Shown: piece by piece, positions 1 through 7,446 of the stretch
Layout of the letters: every line of letters begins with the position of its first letter
How positions within the stretch are numbered: the first letter of the stretch is position 1
Source: Eubacteriales bacterium
GTDB taxonomy: Bacteria; Bacillota; Clostridia; Oscillospirales; CAG-382
Assembly (NCBI GenBank): GCA_028701715.1
Contig: JAQVQF010000026.1
Coordinates: forward strand, 1-15,476
Length of the DNA: 15,476 nt
Reading direction: 5' to 3'
Made by a program: the position numbers and the translations under genes
Notes under the pieces: generated by a model
The model's input: the letters and a program-made list of their open reading frames with translations, nothing else
What the model was told of the DNA's origin: nothing
Databases searched by the model: none

Positions 1-113
1 ATTCCGGGGACAACGTTGTAAAAGGTCTTCATCCGTTGCCAGAGAAAATGCTGCTTGAAGCAAGAGAAGAAGCCATGAAAATTTTAAGCCATGTGGTTAT
101 CCGCGGTATGTAG
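1..113 (+). CDS. C-terminal fragment of an unrecognised protein
   Basis: An open frame enters from the left edge (first whole codon at 3) and stops at TAG 111-113, leaving 36 residues. The fragment begins SGDNVVKGLHPL and ends SHVVIRGM. It reads as the amphipathic C-terminal helix of a soluble enzyme, with alternating Leu/Ala/Glu/Arg, but I do not recognise the family. Codon use matches the neighbouring genes, so it is probably a real gene end. The following 131 bp carry the nrdD promoter, so this gene belongs to a separate upstream transcription unit. No convincing terminator follows it. Confidence 0.6.
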   Translation, partial: SGDNVVKGLHPLPEKMLLEAREEAMKILSHVVIRGM

Positions 114-155
114 CTTTCAACATTTTGTATATCACGCGGTTATAATTAAATAAAA

Positions 156-171
156 ACACAATATATTGTAA
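156..171 (+). promoter_or_regulatory. Candidate NrdR box upstream of nrdD
   Basis: The 16 bases acacaatatattgtaa match the NrdR-box consensus ACACWATATATWGTGT at 14 of 16 positions, and their core ACAATATATTGT (158-169) is a perfect 12-bp palindrome. The box ends 8 bp before the -35 element of the nrdD promoter. NrdR is the known ATP/dATP-sensing repressor of ribonucleotide reductase operons in bacteria. NrdR boxes usually occur as pairs about 31-32 bp apart; at that spacing the partner here would be very degenerate (about 7/16 at 124-139 or 188-203). The single strong box in front of a ribonucleotide reductase gene is the main argument. Confidence 0.75.
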
Positions 172-179
172 AATACCTG

Positions 180-208
180 TTGACAAGGTTTTTTTTATAT
201 GATATTAT
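180..208 (+). promoter_or_regulatory. Sigma-A promoter of nrdD
   Basis: A perfect -35 TTGACA (180-185) is followed by a 17-bp spacer and a -10 TATTAT (203-208). The spacer contains a run of eight T. Transcription would start near 215. The ribosome binding site AAAGGGGA lies at 230-237, 7 nt before the nrdD ATG. Confidence 0.85.
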
Positions 209-244
209 TATTTCACTGACAAAAAATACAAAGGGGATAGACGG

Positions 245-2611
245 ATGTATCAGGTAATAAAAAGAGACGGAAAAGTAACGGAATTCAACATCGCAAAAAT
301 CGCAAACGCAGTTAAGGCGGCGTTCGACGCAAAAGATAAACAGTATAACGCGGACATAATAGATTTTCTCGCTCTGAAGGTCACCGCGGATTTTGAACCC
401 AAAATCAAGGACGGAAAAATACAGGTCGAGGATATTCAGGACAGCGTCGAAACCGTGCTTATTAAAGCGGATTACGCCGACGTTGCCAAAGCGTATATTC
501 TTTACAGAAAGCAGCGCGAAAAAATCAGAAACCTCAACTCGACCATGCTCGATTACAAGGACCTTGTAAACAGCTATGTGAATTCCATCGACTGGCGTGT
601 CAAGGAAAATTCCACCGTCACTTATTCGGTGGGCGGGCTTATTTTGTCGAATTCCGGCGCAATAACTGCGAATTACTGGCTTTCCGAAATATACGATAAC
701 GAAATCGCAAACGCTCACCGCGATTGCGACATGCATCTTCATGACCTTTCAATGCTTACCGGCTATTGCGCGGGCTGGTCGTTGAGACAGCTTATCAAGG
801 AAGGCTTAGGCGGCGTTTCCGGCAAGATAACCTCAGCTCCCGCAAGCCATCTGGCGACTCTCTGCAATCAAATGGTAAACTTCCTCGGCATTATGCAGAA
901 CGAATGGGCGGGCGCGCAGGCGTTTTCGTCATTCGACACCTATCTCGCTCCGTTTGTAAAAGCGGACAGCCTATCCTATGAGCAGGTTAAGAAAGCCATC
1001 GAATCGTTTATATTCGGTGTAAATACGCCTTCCCGCTGGGGAACGCAGGCGCCCTTTTCCAATATAACTCTCGACTGGATTGTACCGCCCGATCTTGCCG
1101 AAGCAAACTGTATTATCGGCGGAAAAGAAATGGATTTTCGGTATAAAGACTGTCAGAAAGAAATGGATATGGTAAACAAGGCCTTTATTGAAATTATGAT
1201 AGAGGGCGACGCCAACGGGCGCGGTTTTCAGTACCCCATACCCACCTATTCGATAACGGGCGATTTCGACTGGTCGGAGACGGAAAACAACCGTCTGCTG
1301 TTTGAAATGACAAGCAAATACGGTACGCCTTATTTTTCAAATTATATAAATTCGGATATGAAGCCGAGCGACGTCAGAAGCATGTGCTGCAGACTGCGTC
1401 TCGACCTGCGCGAGCTGAGAAAAAAATCCGGCGGTTATTTCGGCAGCGGCGAATCGACCGGTTCGGTGGGCGTCGTCACGATAAACATGCCGCGTATCGC
1501 ATACCTTTCCGCAAATCCGCAGGAATTTTACAAACGGCTTGACAAGGTGATGGATATCGCGGCGCGGTCCCTCAAGGTGAAGAGAAACGTTATCACCAAG
1601 CTTTTGGAAGCGGGTCTGTATCCTTATACAAAGCGTTATTTGGGCACGCTGGACAATCATTTTTCCACCATAGGGCTTATAGGCATGAACGAGGCGGGAC
1701 TCAATGCGAATTGGCTGAAGGCGGACATGACGCATAAAGAAACACAGGAATTCACCAAGGAAGTTTTAAACCACATGAGAGCAAGACTTTCCGATTATCA
1801 GGAAAAATACGGGGATCTTTACAACCTTGAGGCTTCTCCCGCGGAATCCACGGCGTACCGCTTTGCCAAACACGATGTCGAAAAATTTCCCGACATAATA
1901 ACGGCAAGCGAAAAGGATAAAACACCGTATTATACGAATTCCTCGCATATACCCGTCGGTTTTACGGAAGATGTTTTCGAAGCACTCGATATACAGGACT
2001 CGCTTCAGACGCTTTACACCTCCGGGACGGTTTTCCATGCCTATCTCGGCGAAAAGCTCCCCGACTGGAAAGCCGCGGCTAACCTTGTAAGGAAAATAGC
2101 CGAAAATTATCGTCTGCCTTACTATACGCTGTCTCCCACCTATTCGATATGCCGCAATCACGGCTATTTAAAGGGCGAGGTTCACAGCTGCCCGGAATGC
2201 GGAGATCAAACCGAGGTCTATTCCAGAATAACCGGTTATTATCGTCCGGTTCAAAACTGGAACGACGGTAAAGCTCAGGAATTTAAGGACAGAAAGGAAT
2301 ACGATATTAGCAGTTCGTATTTAAAGGAAAAGCATTACGAAAAGGCCGTCGTTGAAAAAGAAGAATTAAAAGAAGGCAGCTTTACCTATCTGTTCACAAC
2401 CCCCACCTGTCCGAGATGTAAAACCGCAAAGCTTTTTCTTGATAAAGCGGGGATTGGTTACGATCCGATAGACGCGCTTTCCCAAACCGATACGGTGAAG
2501 GAGTACGGCGTTACTCAGGCGCCCACCCTTATTGTCGTAAACGAAGGCAAAATGAATAAATATGACGATATATCTGAGATACGGAAATATATCGAAGCAT
2601 TTAAAGGCTGA
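245..2611 (+). CDS. nrdD: Anaerobic (class III) ribonucleoside-triphosphate reductase with fused C-terminal glutaredoxin-like domain
   Basis: This glycyl-radical enzyme reduces NTPs to dNTPs in the cytoplasm for DNA synthesis. Seen in the 788 residues: an N-terminal ATP-cone (about 1-95, beginning with VIKRDGKVTEF); the catalytic barrel with C175 (TGYCAGW) and the MCCR motif at 380-383, whose C382 should be the thiyl-radical cysteine; a zinc site C636-x2-H639 and C649-x2-C652; and the glycyl-radical loop RITGYY with G664. From about residue 708 a separate redoxin domain follows, with C722-P-R-C725 and a cis-proline motif APTLIVV. Ordinary NrdD proteins end soon after the radical glycine, so this is a fusion with an NrdH/glutaredoxin-type electron donor. 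C381 beside C382 replaces the glycine of formate-using enzymes, which fits a thiol-driven subtype (inference). No NrdG activase is adjacent; it must lie elsewhere. The ATG is supported by AAAGGGGA 7 nt upstream. Confidence 0.97.
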   Translation: MYQVIKRDGKVTEFNIAKIANAVKAAFDAKDKQYNADIIDFLALKVTADFEPKIKDGKIQVEDIQDSVETVLIKADYADVAKAYILYRKQREKIRNLNSTMLDYKDLVNSYVNSIDWRVKENSTVTYSVGGLILSNSGAITANYWLSEIYDNEIANAHRDCDMHLHDLSMLTGYCAGWSLRQLIKEGLGGVSGKITSAPASHLATLCNQMVNFLGIMQNEWAGAQAFSSFDTYLAPFVKADSLSYEQVKKAIESFIFGVNTPSRWGTQAPFSNITLDWIVPPDLAEANCIIGGKEMDFRYKDCQKEMDMVNKAFIEIMIEGDANGRGFQYPIPTYSITGDFDWSETENNRLLFEMTSKYGTPYFSNYINSDMKPSDVRSMCCRLRLDLRELRKKSGGYFGSGESTGSVGVVTINMPRIAYLSANPQEFYKRLDKVMDIAARSLKVKRNVITKLLEAGLYPYTKRYLGTLDNHFSTIGLIGMNEAGLNANWLKADMTHKETQEFTKEVLNHMRARLSDYQEKYGDLYNLEASPAESTAYRFAKHDVEKFPDIITASEKDKTPYYTNSSHIPVGFTEDVFEALDIQDSLQTLYTSGTVFHAYLGEKLPDWKAAANLVRKIAENYRLPYYTLSPTYSICRNHGYLKGEVHSCPECGDQTEVYSRITGYYRPVQNWNDGKAQEFKDRKEYDISSSYLKEKHYEKAVVEKEELKEGSFTYLFTTPTCPRCKTAKLFLDKAGIGYDPIDALSQTDTVKEYGVTQAPTLIVVNEGKMNKYDDISEIRKYIEAFKG

Positions 2612-2614
2612 TAT

Positions 2615-3526
2615 ATGTATGACATTATTATAGTAGGCGGAGGGCCTGCGGGGCTTACCGCGGCTCTTTACGCCCTGAGAGCAAACAAAACCGTCCTTAT
2701 TATAGAAAAATCCGCTTTCGGCGGACAAATGACGCTGTCCCCCAAGATAGAAAATTATCCCGGCTTCGAATCGCTAACTGGGTTGGAGCTTTCCGACAGG
2801 ATGACCGAACAGGTGCTGTTAAAGGGAGCGGATATCGAGCTGGACGAGGTAAGGGAAATTATCGACGGTGATATTAAAAAGGTCATCACCGCTTACGGAG
2901 AATATCAGGCGAAGGCGGTCATTGTTGCGACCGGTGTCAAGCACCGGCAATTGGGTGTTGACAGAGAGGAAGCCTTTATCGGGCGGGGCGTGTATTATTG
3001 CGCGGTCTGCGACGGAGGCTATTTTACCGGGAAAGAGGTAATCCTAATCGGAGGCGGCAATTCGGCGCTTCAGGAAGCGACGCTTCTTTCGGATATCTGT
3101 AAAAAGGTTACGATAGTCCAAAATCTTGCTGATTTTACCGGGGAAGCGAAAATGGCTGCCGTCGTAAGATCAAAGCAAAACGTGAACTGCGTTTTTTCGA
3201 CCACAGTAGAGCGGATAATGGGAGAGAATGAATTTTCGGGCGTAACGGTTAAAAATACCGAAACGCGGGAAATTACCAAGCTAAAAGCCGACGGTATGTT
3301 CGTGGCAATAGGGCTTGCTCCCGACAATAAGGCGTTTGAAAACGTAATTACACTCGACCGATGGGGATATTTCGATGTCGGCGAGACCTGTCTGACCTCT
3401 ACGCCGGGTATATTTGCCGCCGGCGACTGCCGTTCCAAGAAAATACGTCAGATAACCACCGCCACCGGCGACGGCGCGTGCGCCGCGCTCGCTGCCTGCG
3501 ACTATATCGACCGCGGAGGGGCATAA
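2615..3526 (+). CDS. Thioredoxin-reductase-like FAD flavoprotein lacking the NADPH arginine motif
   Basis: This 303-residue protein has the low-molecular-weight thioredoxin reductase plan. It shows an FAD-binding GGGPAG near residue 8, the redox pair C129-A-V-C132 followed by Asp, a nucleotide-domain GGGNSA (146-151), and a second FAD motif FAAGD before a C-terminal helix. The usual HRRxxxR that binds the 2'-phosphate of NADPH is replaced at 169-175 by QNLADFT, with no arginine left. The electron donor is therefore probably not NADPH; NADH, ferredoxin or another carrier are options, since clostridial ferredoxin-dependent flavin thioredoxin reductases are known. It starts 3 nt after nrdD, with AAAGG (2603-2607) inside the nrdD end, so it is co-transcribed. 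Its likely partner is the redoxin domain fused to NrdD (inference). No thioredoxin gene is adjacent. Confidence 0.9.
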   Translation: MYDIIIVGGGPAGLTAALYALRANKTVLIIEKSAFGGQMTLSPKIENYPGFESLTGLELSDRMTEQVLLKGADIELDEVREIIDGDIKKVITAYGEYQAKAVIVATGVKHRQLGVDREEAFIGRGVYYCAVCDGGYFTGKEVILIGGGNSALQEATLLSDICKKVTIVQNLADFTGEAKMAAVVRSKQNVNCVFSTTVERIMGENEFSGVTVKNTETREITKLKADGMFVAIGLAPDNKAFENVITLDRWGYFDVGETCLTSTPGIFAAGDCRSKKIRQITTATGDGACAALAACDYIDRGGA

Positions 3527-3539
3527 ACGATCTCATTCG

Positions 3540-3568
3540 TTGCAAGCGTTTCAATAAATTTTTATTTT
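3540..3568 (+). promoter_or_regulatory. Weak candidate promoter with overlapping cre-like site
   Basis: The 67-bp gap before the GH28-like gene holds TTGCAA (3540-3545), a 17-bp spacer and TATTTT (3563-3568). TGCAAGCGTTTCAA (3541-3554) matches the CcpA catabolite-response consensus TGNAANCGNTNNCA at every fixed position but one and covers the -35. If real, the carbohydrate pair would have its own glucose-repressed start. No terminator is seen after the flavoprotein gene, so read-through from the nrdD promoter is also possible. Confidence 0.4.
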
Positions 3569-3593
3569 TATTATCTTTTCAGGATGGTGTATT

Positions 3594-5660
3594 ATGGGTA
3601 AAATGATTAGGCTCGTTCTGTCGGTGATATTGATAATCGCCGTGTCGCTGACGCTGTTCGCCTGCGGAAAAGGGGACAGCGAAAATTCACAGCCCGTATC
3701 TTCGGAGGAGCAGCAGTCCGAAGATGAAAAAAGCACGGGGTCGGAGGAATCGGAAATGGAAGAAAGCAACGGGTTAAGCGTCGCGCCTCTGCCCGAGGGA
3801 GCGGTTGAATCGACGAATTATACCGTCACGGTAAAATACGGAACAAACGGAACGGAAATCGCCGTACCCTGTTATCCCGCCAAGGTGGGCATGGAATCGG
3901 TGTCATATACCGGAGCGGGAGAAATTAAAAACGACACAATGTCGTTTTGTTGTTTTGAAAGCGATTTTGATGAGACGGTATATATAACGGTAACACCGTT
4001 AAAAGGTTTTGAAAATTGTGTTATACGTCCGCTTGCCGAAAGCATCGCCTTTACCGAAAAAGACGGGAGTATAACCTTCGCTCTGAATTCGGCAATAAAA
4101 ATATCCGTCGAATTCGATGATGAAATTTATACGAACCTGTTTATATACGCCGATCGGTTCGAAACCGAAGCGTTTACAGAAAACGACACAAACGTCATTT
4201 ATTACGGTCCCGGAGTTCATCATGCGGGTAAAATTACGCTGTCTTCCGATCAAACCCTGTATATCGCGCCCGGAGCGTTGGTTTACGGGTATGTTGTCTG
4301 CACGGACGCGGAAAATGTCGCGATAAGAGGACGCGGAATACTCAGCGGCGGCGAGCTTACGCACAGAATGGACAGCGACAGGTATATGCTTTGCACCTTC
4401 GATAATTGCAAAAACGTTACGGTGGACGGAGTGGTGTTTTTGGATTCACCTACCTGGACGCTTCGCACCTACTGCTGCGACGATGTTGTGATAAACAATT
4501 TAAAGGAAATATGCTGGTATTACAACAGCGACGGCCTGGATATATGCGGCTGTGAGAATGTGACCATAACCGATTGTTTTCTCAGAAATTACGATGATAA
4601 TATTTCGATAAAATCCTTCGAGTCCAAAGACAGCGTGAATATCACGGTAAGCGACTGTGTCTTCTGGGCGGACTGCGCTCACAATATGCTCGTCGGTCCG
4701 GAAGCGAGAGCAGCCGAATACGAAAACCGGTTTACCGATATAACCTTTAAGAACATCACGGTTTTGGAACAGAATCAAAAGGCTGATTTTTACAAGGGAG
4801 TAATGGCGATCACCTGCGCGGATAACGCCGTGTTTGATAAAATTACATGGGAAAACATTATAATCGAAAGAATGTCAAACGGAGCGGTTATTAATTTCAG
4901 ATATTCCGACGATTACGCAACCTATTACGGTAAATCAATCGGCGGAGTTACAATCAAAAATGTCAGCTGCGACTGTGTCCCGGCAAGGGGCGACAGTATT
5001 ATCGGCCTTAAAAATAATCCCATTGCCGATATTACCATAATTAATTATACCTTAAACGGTAAGCTAATAACCTTTGAGGAAAACAACTTTACCGGCGAGC
5101 TGGGTTATGTGGACAGCCTGAAAATCGACGGCGACGAAAGAAAAATCGTGACCGGAATCGAACAGCCAAAGCAGGTATATGTGCCCTATCTTAAAATCAT
5201 ATCCGCCGACGGAGGCAACGGTTCGCTGCAAGCGTCTTTCGCCAGCGGACAGTTTGAAGCGGGAAAGACCTATACCATTAAAGCGGCGGCGAAGTTCGAG
5301 GATATCGATCAATCGGTCGGCGCTGACGCCAATCAGGGATTAGGCTTTGTTAACTGTTATATATACAAGTCCGACGGCACGCTTGACGCCTTTTATGACT
5401 TCGCAAAATGCAATTACGGCGACGCGGACTGGAAAAGCTATAATACTTCGTTTACGATACCTCAAAACCCGGGCGCGGTAACCGTTTCCATAGGCTTCTG
5501 GGAAGCTTCGGGTATAGTGTCCTGCTCGGAAATCGAAATACTCGACCCTAACGGCGAGGTTATATTCTTCGAGGACTTTTCCGAAGGGTTCGACGCTTCG
5601 GTTTGGAAAGAGACCTACAAGCCCAAATCCGTTGAAATTATTACGGAGGAAGCCGAATGA
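3594..5660 (+). CDS. Surface lipoprotein with GH28-like (polygalacturonase-type) beta-helix domain
   Basis: The 688 residues begin with a lipoprotein signal (MGKMIR, a hydrophobic stretch, then LFAC with C24 as the lipidated cysteine) and a Ser/Glu-rich linker to about 60. An N-terminal beta-domain follows (about 65-190), then a right-handed parallel beta-helix with many short repeating strands (about 200-510), and a C-terminal beta-sandwich resembling a carbohydrate-binding module (about 530-688). GH28 catalytic motifs are visible: NSDGLD with D313, YDD with D334/D335 (21 residues later, as in fungal polygalacturonases), and H363. The usual downstream RIK motif is not apparent, so the substrate and even GH28 versus a related beta-helix family such as GH49 are open. 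It probably cleaves a plant or host polysaccharide at the cell surface. Its stop overlaps the next start by 4 nt. The ATG is preceded by AGGATGG. Confidence 0.8.
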   Translation: MGKMIRLVLSVILIIAVSLTLFACGKGDSENSQPVSSEEQQSEDEKSTGSEESEMEESNGLSVAPLPEGAVESTNYTVTVKYGTNGTEIAVPCYPAKVGMESVSYTGAGEIKNDTMSFCCFESDFDETVYITVTPLKGFENCVIRPLAESIAFTEKDGSITFALNSAIKISVEFDDEIYTNLFIYADRFETEAFTENDTNVIYYGPGVHHAGKITLSSDQTLYIAPGALVYGYVVCTDAENVAIRGRGILSGGELTHRMDSDRYMLCTFDNCKNVTVDGVVFLDSPTWTLRTYCCDDVVINNLKEICWYYNSDGLDICGCENVTITDCFLRNYDDNISIKSFESKDSVNITVSDCVFWADCAHNMLVGPEARAAEYENRFTDITFKNITVLEQNQKADFYKGVMAITCADNAVFDKITWENIIIERMSNGAVINFRYSDDYATYYGKSIGGVTIKNVSCDCVPARGDSIIGLKNNPIADITIINYTLNGKLITFEENNFTGELGYVDSLKIDGDERKIVTGIEQPKQVYVPYLKIISADGGNGSLQASFASGQFEAGKTYTIKAAAKFEDIDQSVGADANQGLGFVNCYIYKSDGTLDAFYDFAKCNYGDADWKSYNTSFTIPQNPGAVTVSIGFWEASGIVSCSEIEILDPNGEVIFFEDFSEGFDASVWKETYKPKSVEIITEEAE

Positions 5661-7291
5661 ATACACCGCGTCCGGAATACCCAAATCCCGTTTTTATGAG
5701 AAAAGAATGGTTAAATTTAAACGGCGAATGGAGCTTTTCCTGCGGCGAATGTAAAAAAGCCGATAAAATTATCGTGCCGTTTTGCCCCGAATCCGTATTA
5801 TCCGGGGTGGGTTATACGGGATTCATAAAAAAGGTGATTTATTCAAGGCGTTTTGAAATACCCGCCGAATGGAAGGGAAGAAGAGTTTTTATTCATTTCG
5901 GCGCGGCGGATTACCACGCAAAGGTGTATATAAACGGCGGCTTTGCGGGTTCTCATAAGGGCGGATACACTCCTTTTGCCTTCGATATAACAAAATTTCT
6001 TGTTGACGGCGAAAACAAAGTGACCGTTGAAGCGGAAGACGACCTTTTTTCGGGGAATCAACCCTCCGGCAAGCAGTCCAAGCGGCTTGAATCCTTCGGG
6101 TGCTTCTACACGCGTACCACGGGTATATGGCAAACCGTTTGGCTTGAGGCCGTGCCGAAAGATTATATCGTATCGGTAAGAATAGAAGCAAATGCCGAAG
6201 GGAACGTGCGTATAGCCGTTAATAAGACCGGCGAAGGTATTGTAAAAGCGGAAGCCTTTTATAACGGTGAATCCGTATGCGTCATAAAAAACGCCGGTGT
6301 CATTGAAATGAATATTTCCGATATTCATCTTTGGGACATAGGTCAGGGGAACCTGTATGACCTTACGCTCACCTACGGAGACGACAGGGTTTATTCTTAT
6401 TTCGGTCTGCGCTCAGTAAGCCTTGAAAACGGTGATCTTTTATTAAACGGCAGAAAGGTTTTCGGCAGATGGGTGCTCGACCAGGGCTTTTATCCCGACG
6501 GGATATACACCGCTCCGGACGATGACGCTTTAAAAAATGATATTATATATTCCATGCAGCTCGGCTTCAACGGAGCGAGGCTGCATCAGAAGCTGTTCGA
6601 ACCCCGTTTCCTTTATTGGGCGGATAAGCTCGGCTATATGGTATGGGACGAGCATGCCAACTGGGGACTTGACATATCAAAAGCGGAAGCGGTCGAAAAT
6701 TTCCTTCCCGAATGGCTTGAGGGCATGGAGCGCGATTTTTCGCATCCTTCCGTTATCGGCTGGTGTCCGTTTAACGAAACCTGGGATACGGAAGGCGGAA
6801 AACGGCAGTGCGACGATGTGCTGCGAATCGTTTATGAGGCGACAAAAAAGTTCGACAACACGCGTCCTGTCATAGACACAAGCGGTAATTTCCATGTCAT
6901 AACCGATATTTTCGACATACATGATTATAATCAGGATAAAAGCCAATTTGCCTCTCATTACGACGGGCATATATTTCTCAACTTCACAGACCGCCAGACT
7001 TATAGGGGCGAGCCTTATTTCGTCAGCGAATACGGCGGCATCAAATGGTCAGAGGGTGAAAACGGCGGCTGGGGCTACGGCGACGCGCCCAAAACAAGGG
7101 AGGAATTCCTCGACCGTTATTCCTCGCTGACGCATACTCTTCTTGCCAATGATAAAATACTCGGCTTCTGCTATACCCAGCTTTACGATGTCGAGCAGGA
7201 GCAGAACGGACTTATGACCTATGACCGTAAATTTAAATTCGAACCGGAAATAATACATAAAATCAATACGGAAAAAGCCGCCATAGAATAA
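5657..7291 (+). CDS. Cytoplasmic glycoside hydrolase family 2 enzyme
   Basis: This 544-residue retaining exo-glycosidase of the beta-galactosidase/beta-glucuronidase superfamily has three regions. An N-terminal jelly-roll sugar-binding domain (about 1-165) starts with RPEYPNPVF and contains LNLNGEW and RTTGIWQTVWLE. An immunoglobulin-like domain follows (about 165-250), then a TIM barrel. The acid/base glutamate is E374 in FNETW and the nucleophile is E458 in FVSEYGG. There is no signal peptide, so it acts inside the cell. It is compact and lacks the extra C-terminal domains of LacZ-type enzymes. Its ATG overlaps the preceding stop (ATGA), with GGAGG (5645-5649) 7 nt upstream, which implies translational coupling to the secreted GH28-like enzyme. 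The likely job is trimming imported oligosaccharides, but no transporter lies in the window. The sugar specificity cannot be read from these motifs. Confidence 0.9.
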   Translation: MNTPRPEYPNPVFMRKEWLNLNGEWSFSCGECKKADKIIVPFCPESVLSGVGYTGFIKKVIYSRRFEIPAEWKGRRVFIHFGAADYHAKVYINGGFAGSHKGGYTPFAFDITKFLVDGENKVTVEAEDDLFSGNQPSGKQSKRLESFGCFYTRTTGIWQTVWLEAVPKDYIVSVRIEANAEGNVRIAVNKTGEGIVKAEAFYNGESVCVIKNAGVIEMNISDIHLWDIGQGNLYDLTLTYGDDRVYSYFGLRSVSLENGDLLLNGRKVFGRWVLDQGFYPDGIYTAPDDDALKNDIIYSMQLGFNGARLHQKLFEPRFLYWADKLGYMVWDEHANWGLDISKAEAVENFLPEWLEGMERDFSHPSVIGWCPFNETWDTEGGKRQCDDVLRIVYEATKKFDNTRPVIDTSGNFHVITDIFDIHDYNQDKSQFASHYDGHIFLNFTDRQTYRGEPYFVSEYGGIKWSEGENGGWGYGDAPKTREEFLDRYSSLTHTLLANDKILGFCYTQLYDVEQEQNGLMTYDRKFKFEPEIIHKINTEKAAIE

Positions 7292-7292
7292 A

Positions 7293-7382
7293 GATTGAAA
7301 GATAAATCTTTCAATCGACAAACTTTTGCCTTTGCGGTTTAAACAACCGCAATTTCGGATAAACAAAACCGTCAAAAGTTTG
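7293..7382. repeat. Cluster of three inverted repeats
   Basis: Just after the GH2 stop, GATTGAAAGAT (7293-7303) and ATCTTTCAATC (7306-7316) form an 11-bp perfect inverted repeat. Next, CAAACTTTTG (7319-7328) pairs perfectly with CAAAAGTTTG (7373-7382). Inside that pair sits an 8-bp hairpin, TTGCGGTT (7332-7339) with AACCGCAA (7345-7352). GATTG (7293-7297) could alternatively pair with CAATC (7383-7387), closing a multi-branched fold. No T-run follows any of these, so they are not ordinary terminators. The symmetry would let either strand fold. It could be an RNA 3' end element, a small palindromic repeat unit, or a remnant of a miniature mobile element. Confidence 0.6.
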
Positions 7383-7413
7383 CAATCGGTGGTAAAGCAT
7401 AATTTGAATATAA

Positions 7414-7439
7414 AAAAATGAGCCGTGAGGCTCATTTTT
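7414..7439. terminator. Bidirectional rho-independent terminator
   Basis: AAAAATGAGCC (7414-7424), a GTGA loop and GGCTCATTTTT (7429-7439) form a perfect 11-bp stem with an A-tract on one side and a T-tract on the other. It works for the + strand GH2 unit and, 8 bp past the stop codon, for the - strand CotH-like gene. Confidence 0.93.
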
Positions 7440-7446
7440 ATTGACG

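Noticed and set aside
101..139. CCGCG ... CGCGG inverted repeat around the first stop codon as a terminator
   Set aside because: Only 5 bp of stem with a 29-nt loop and no T-run after it.
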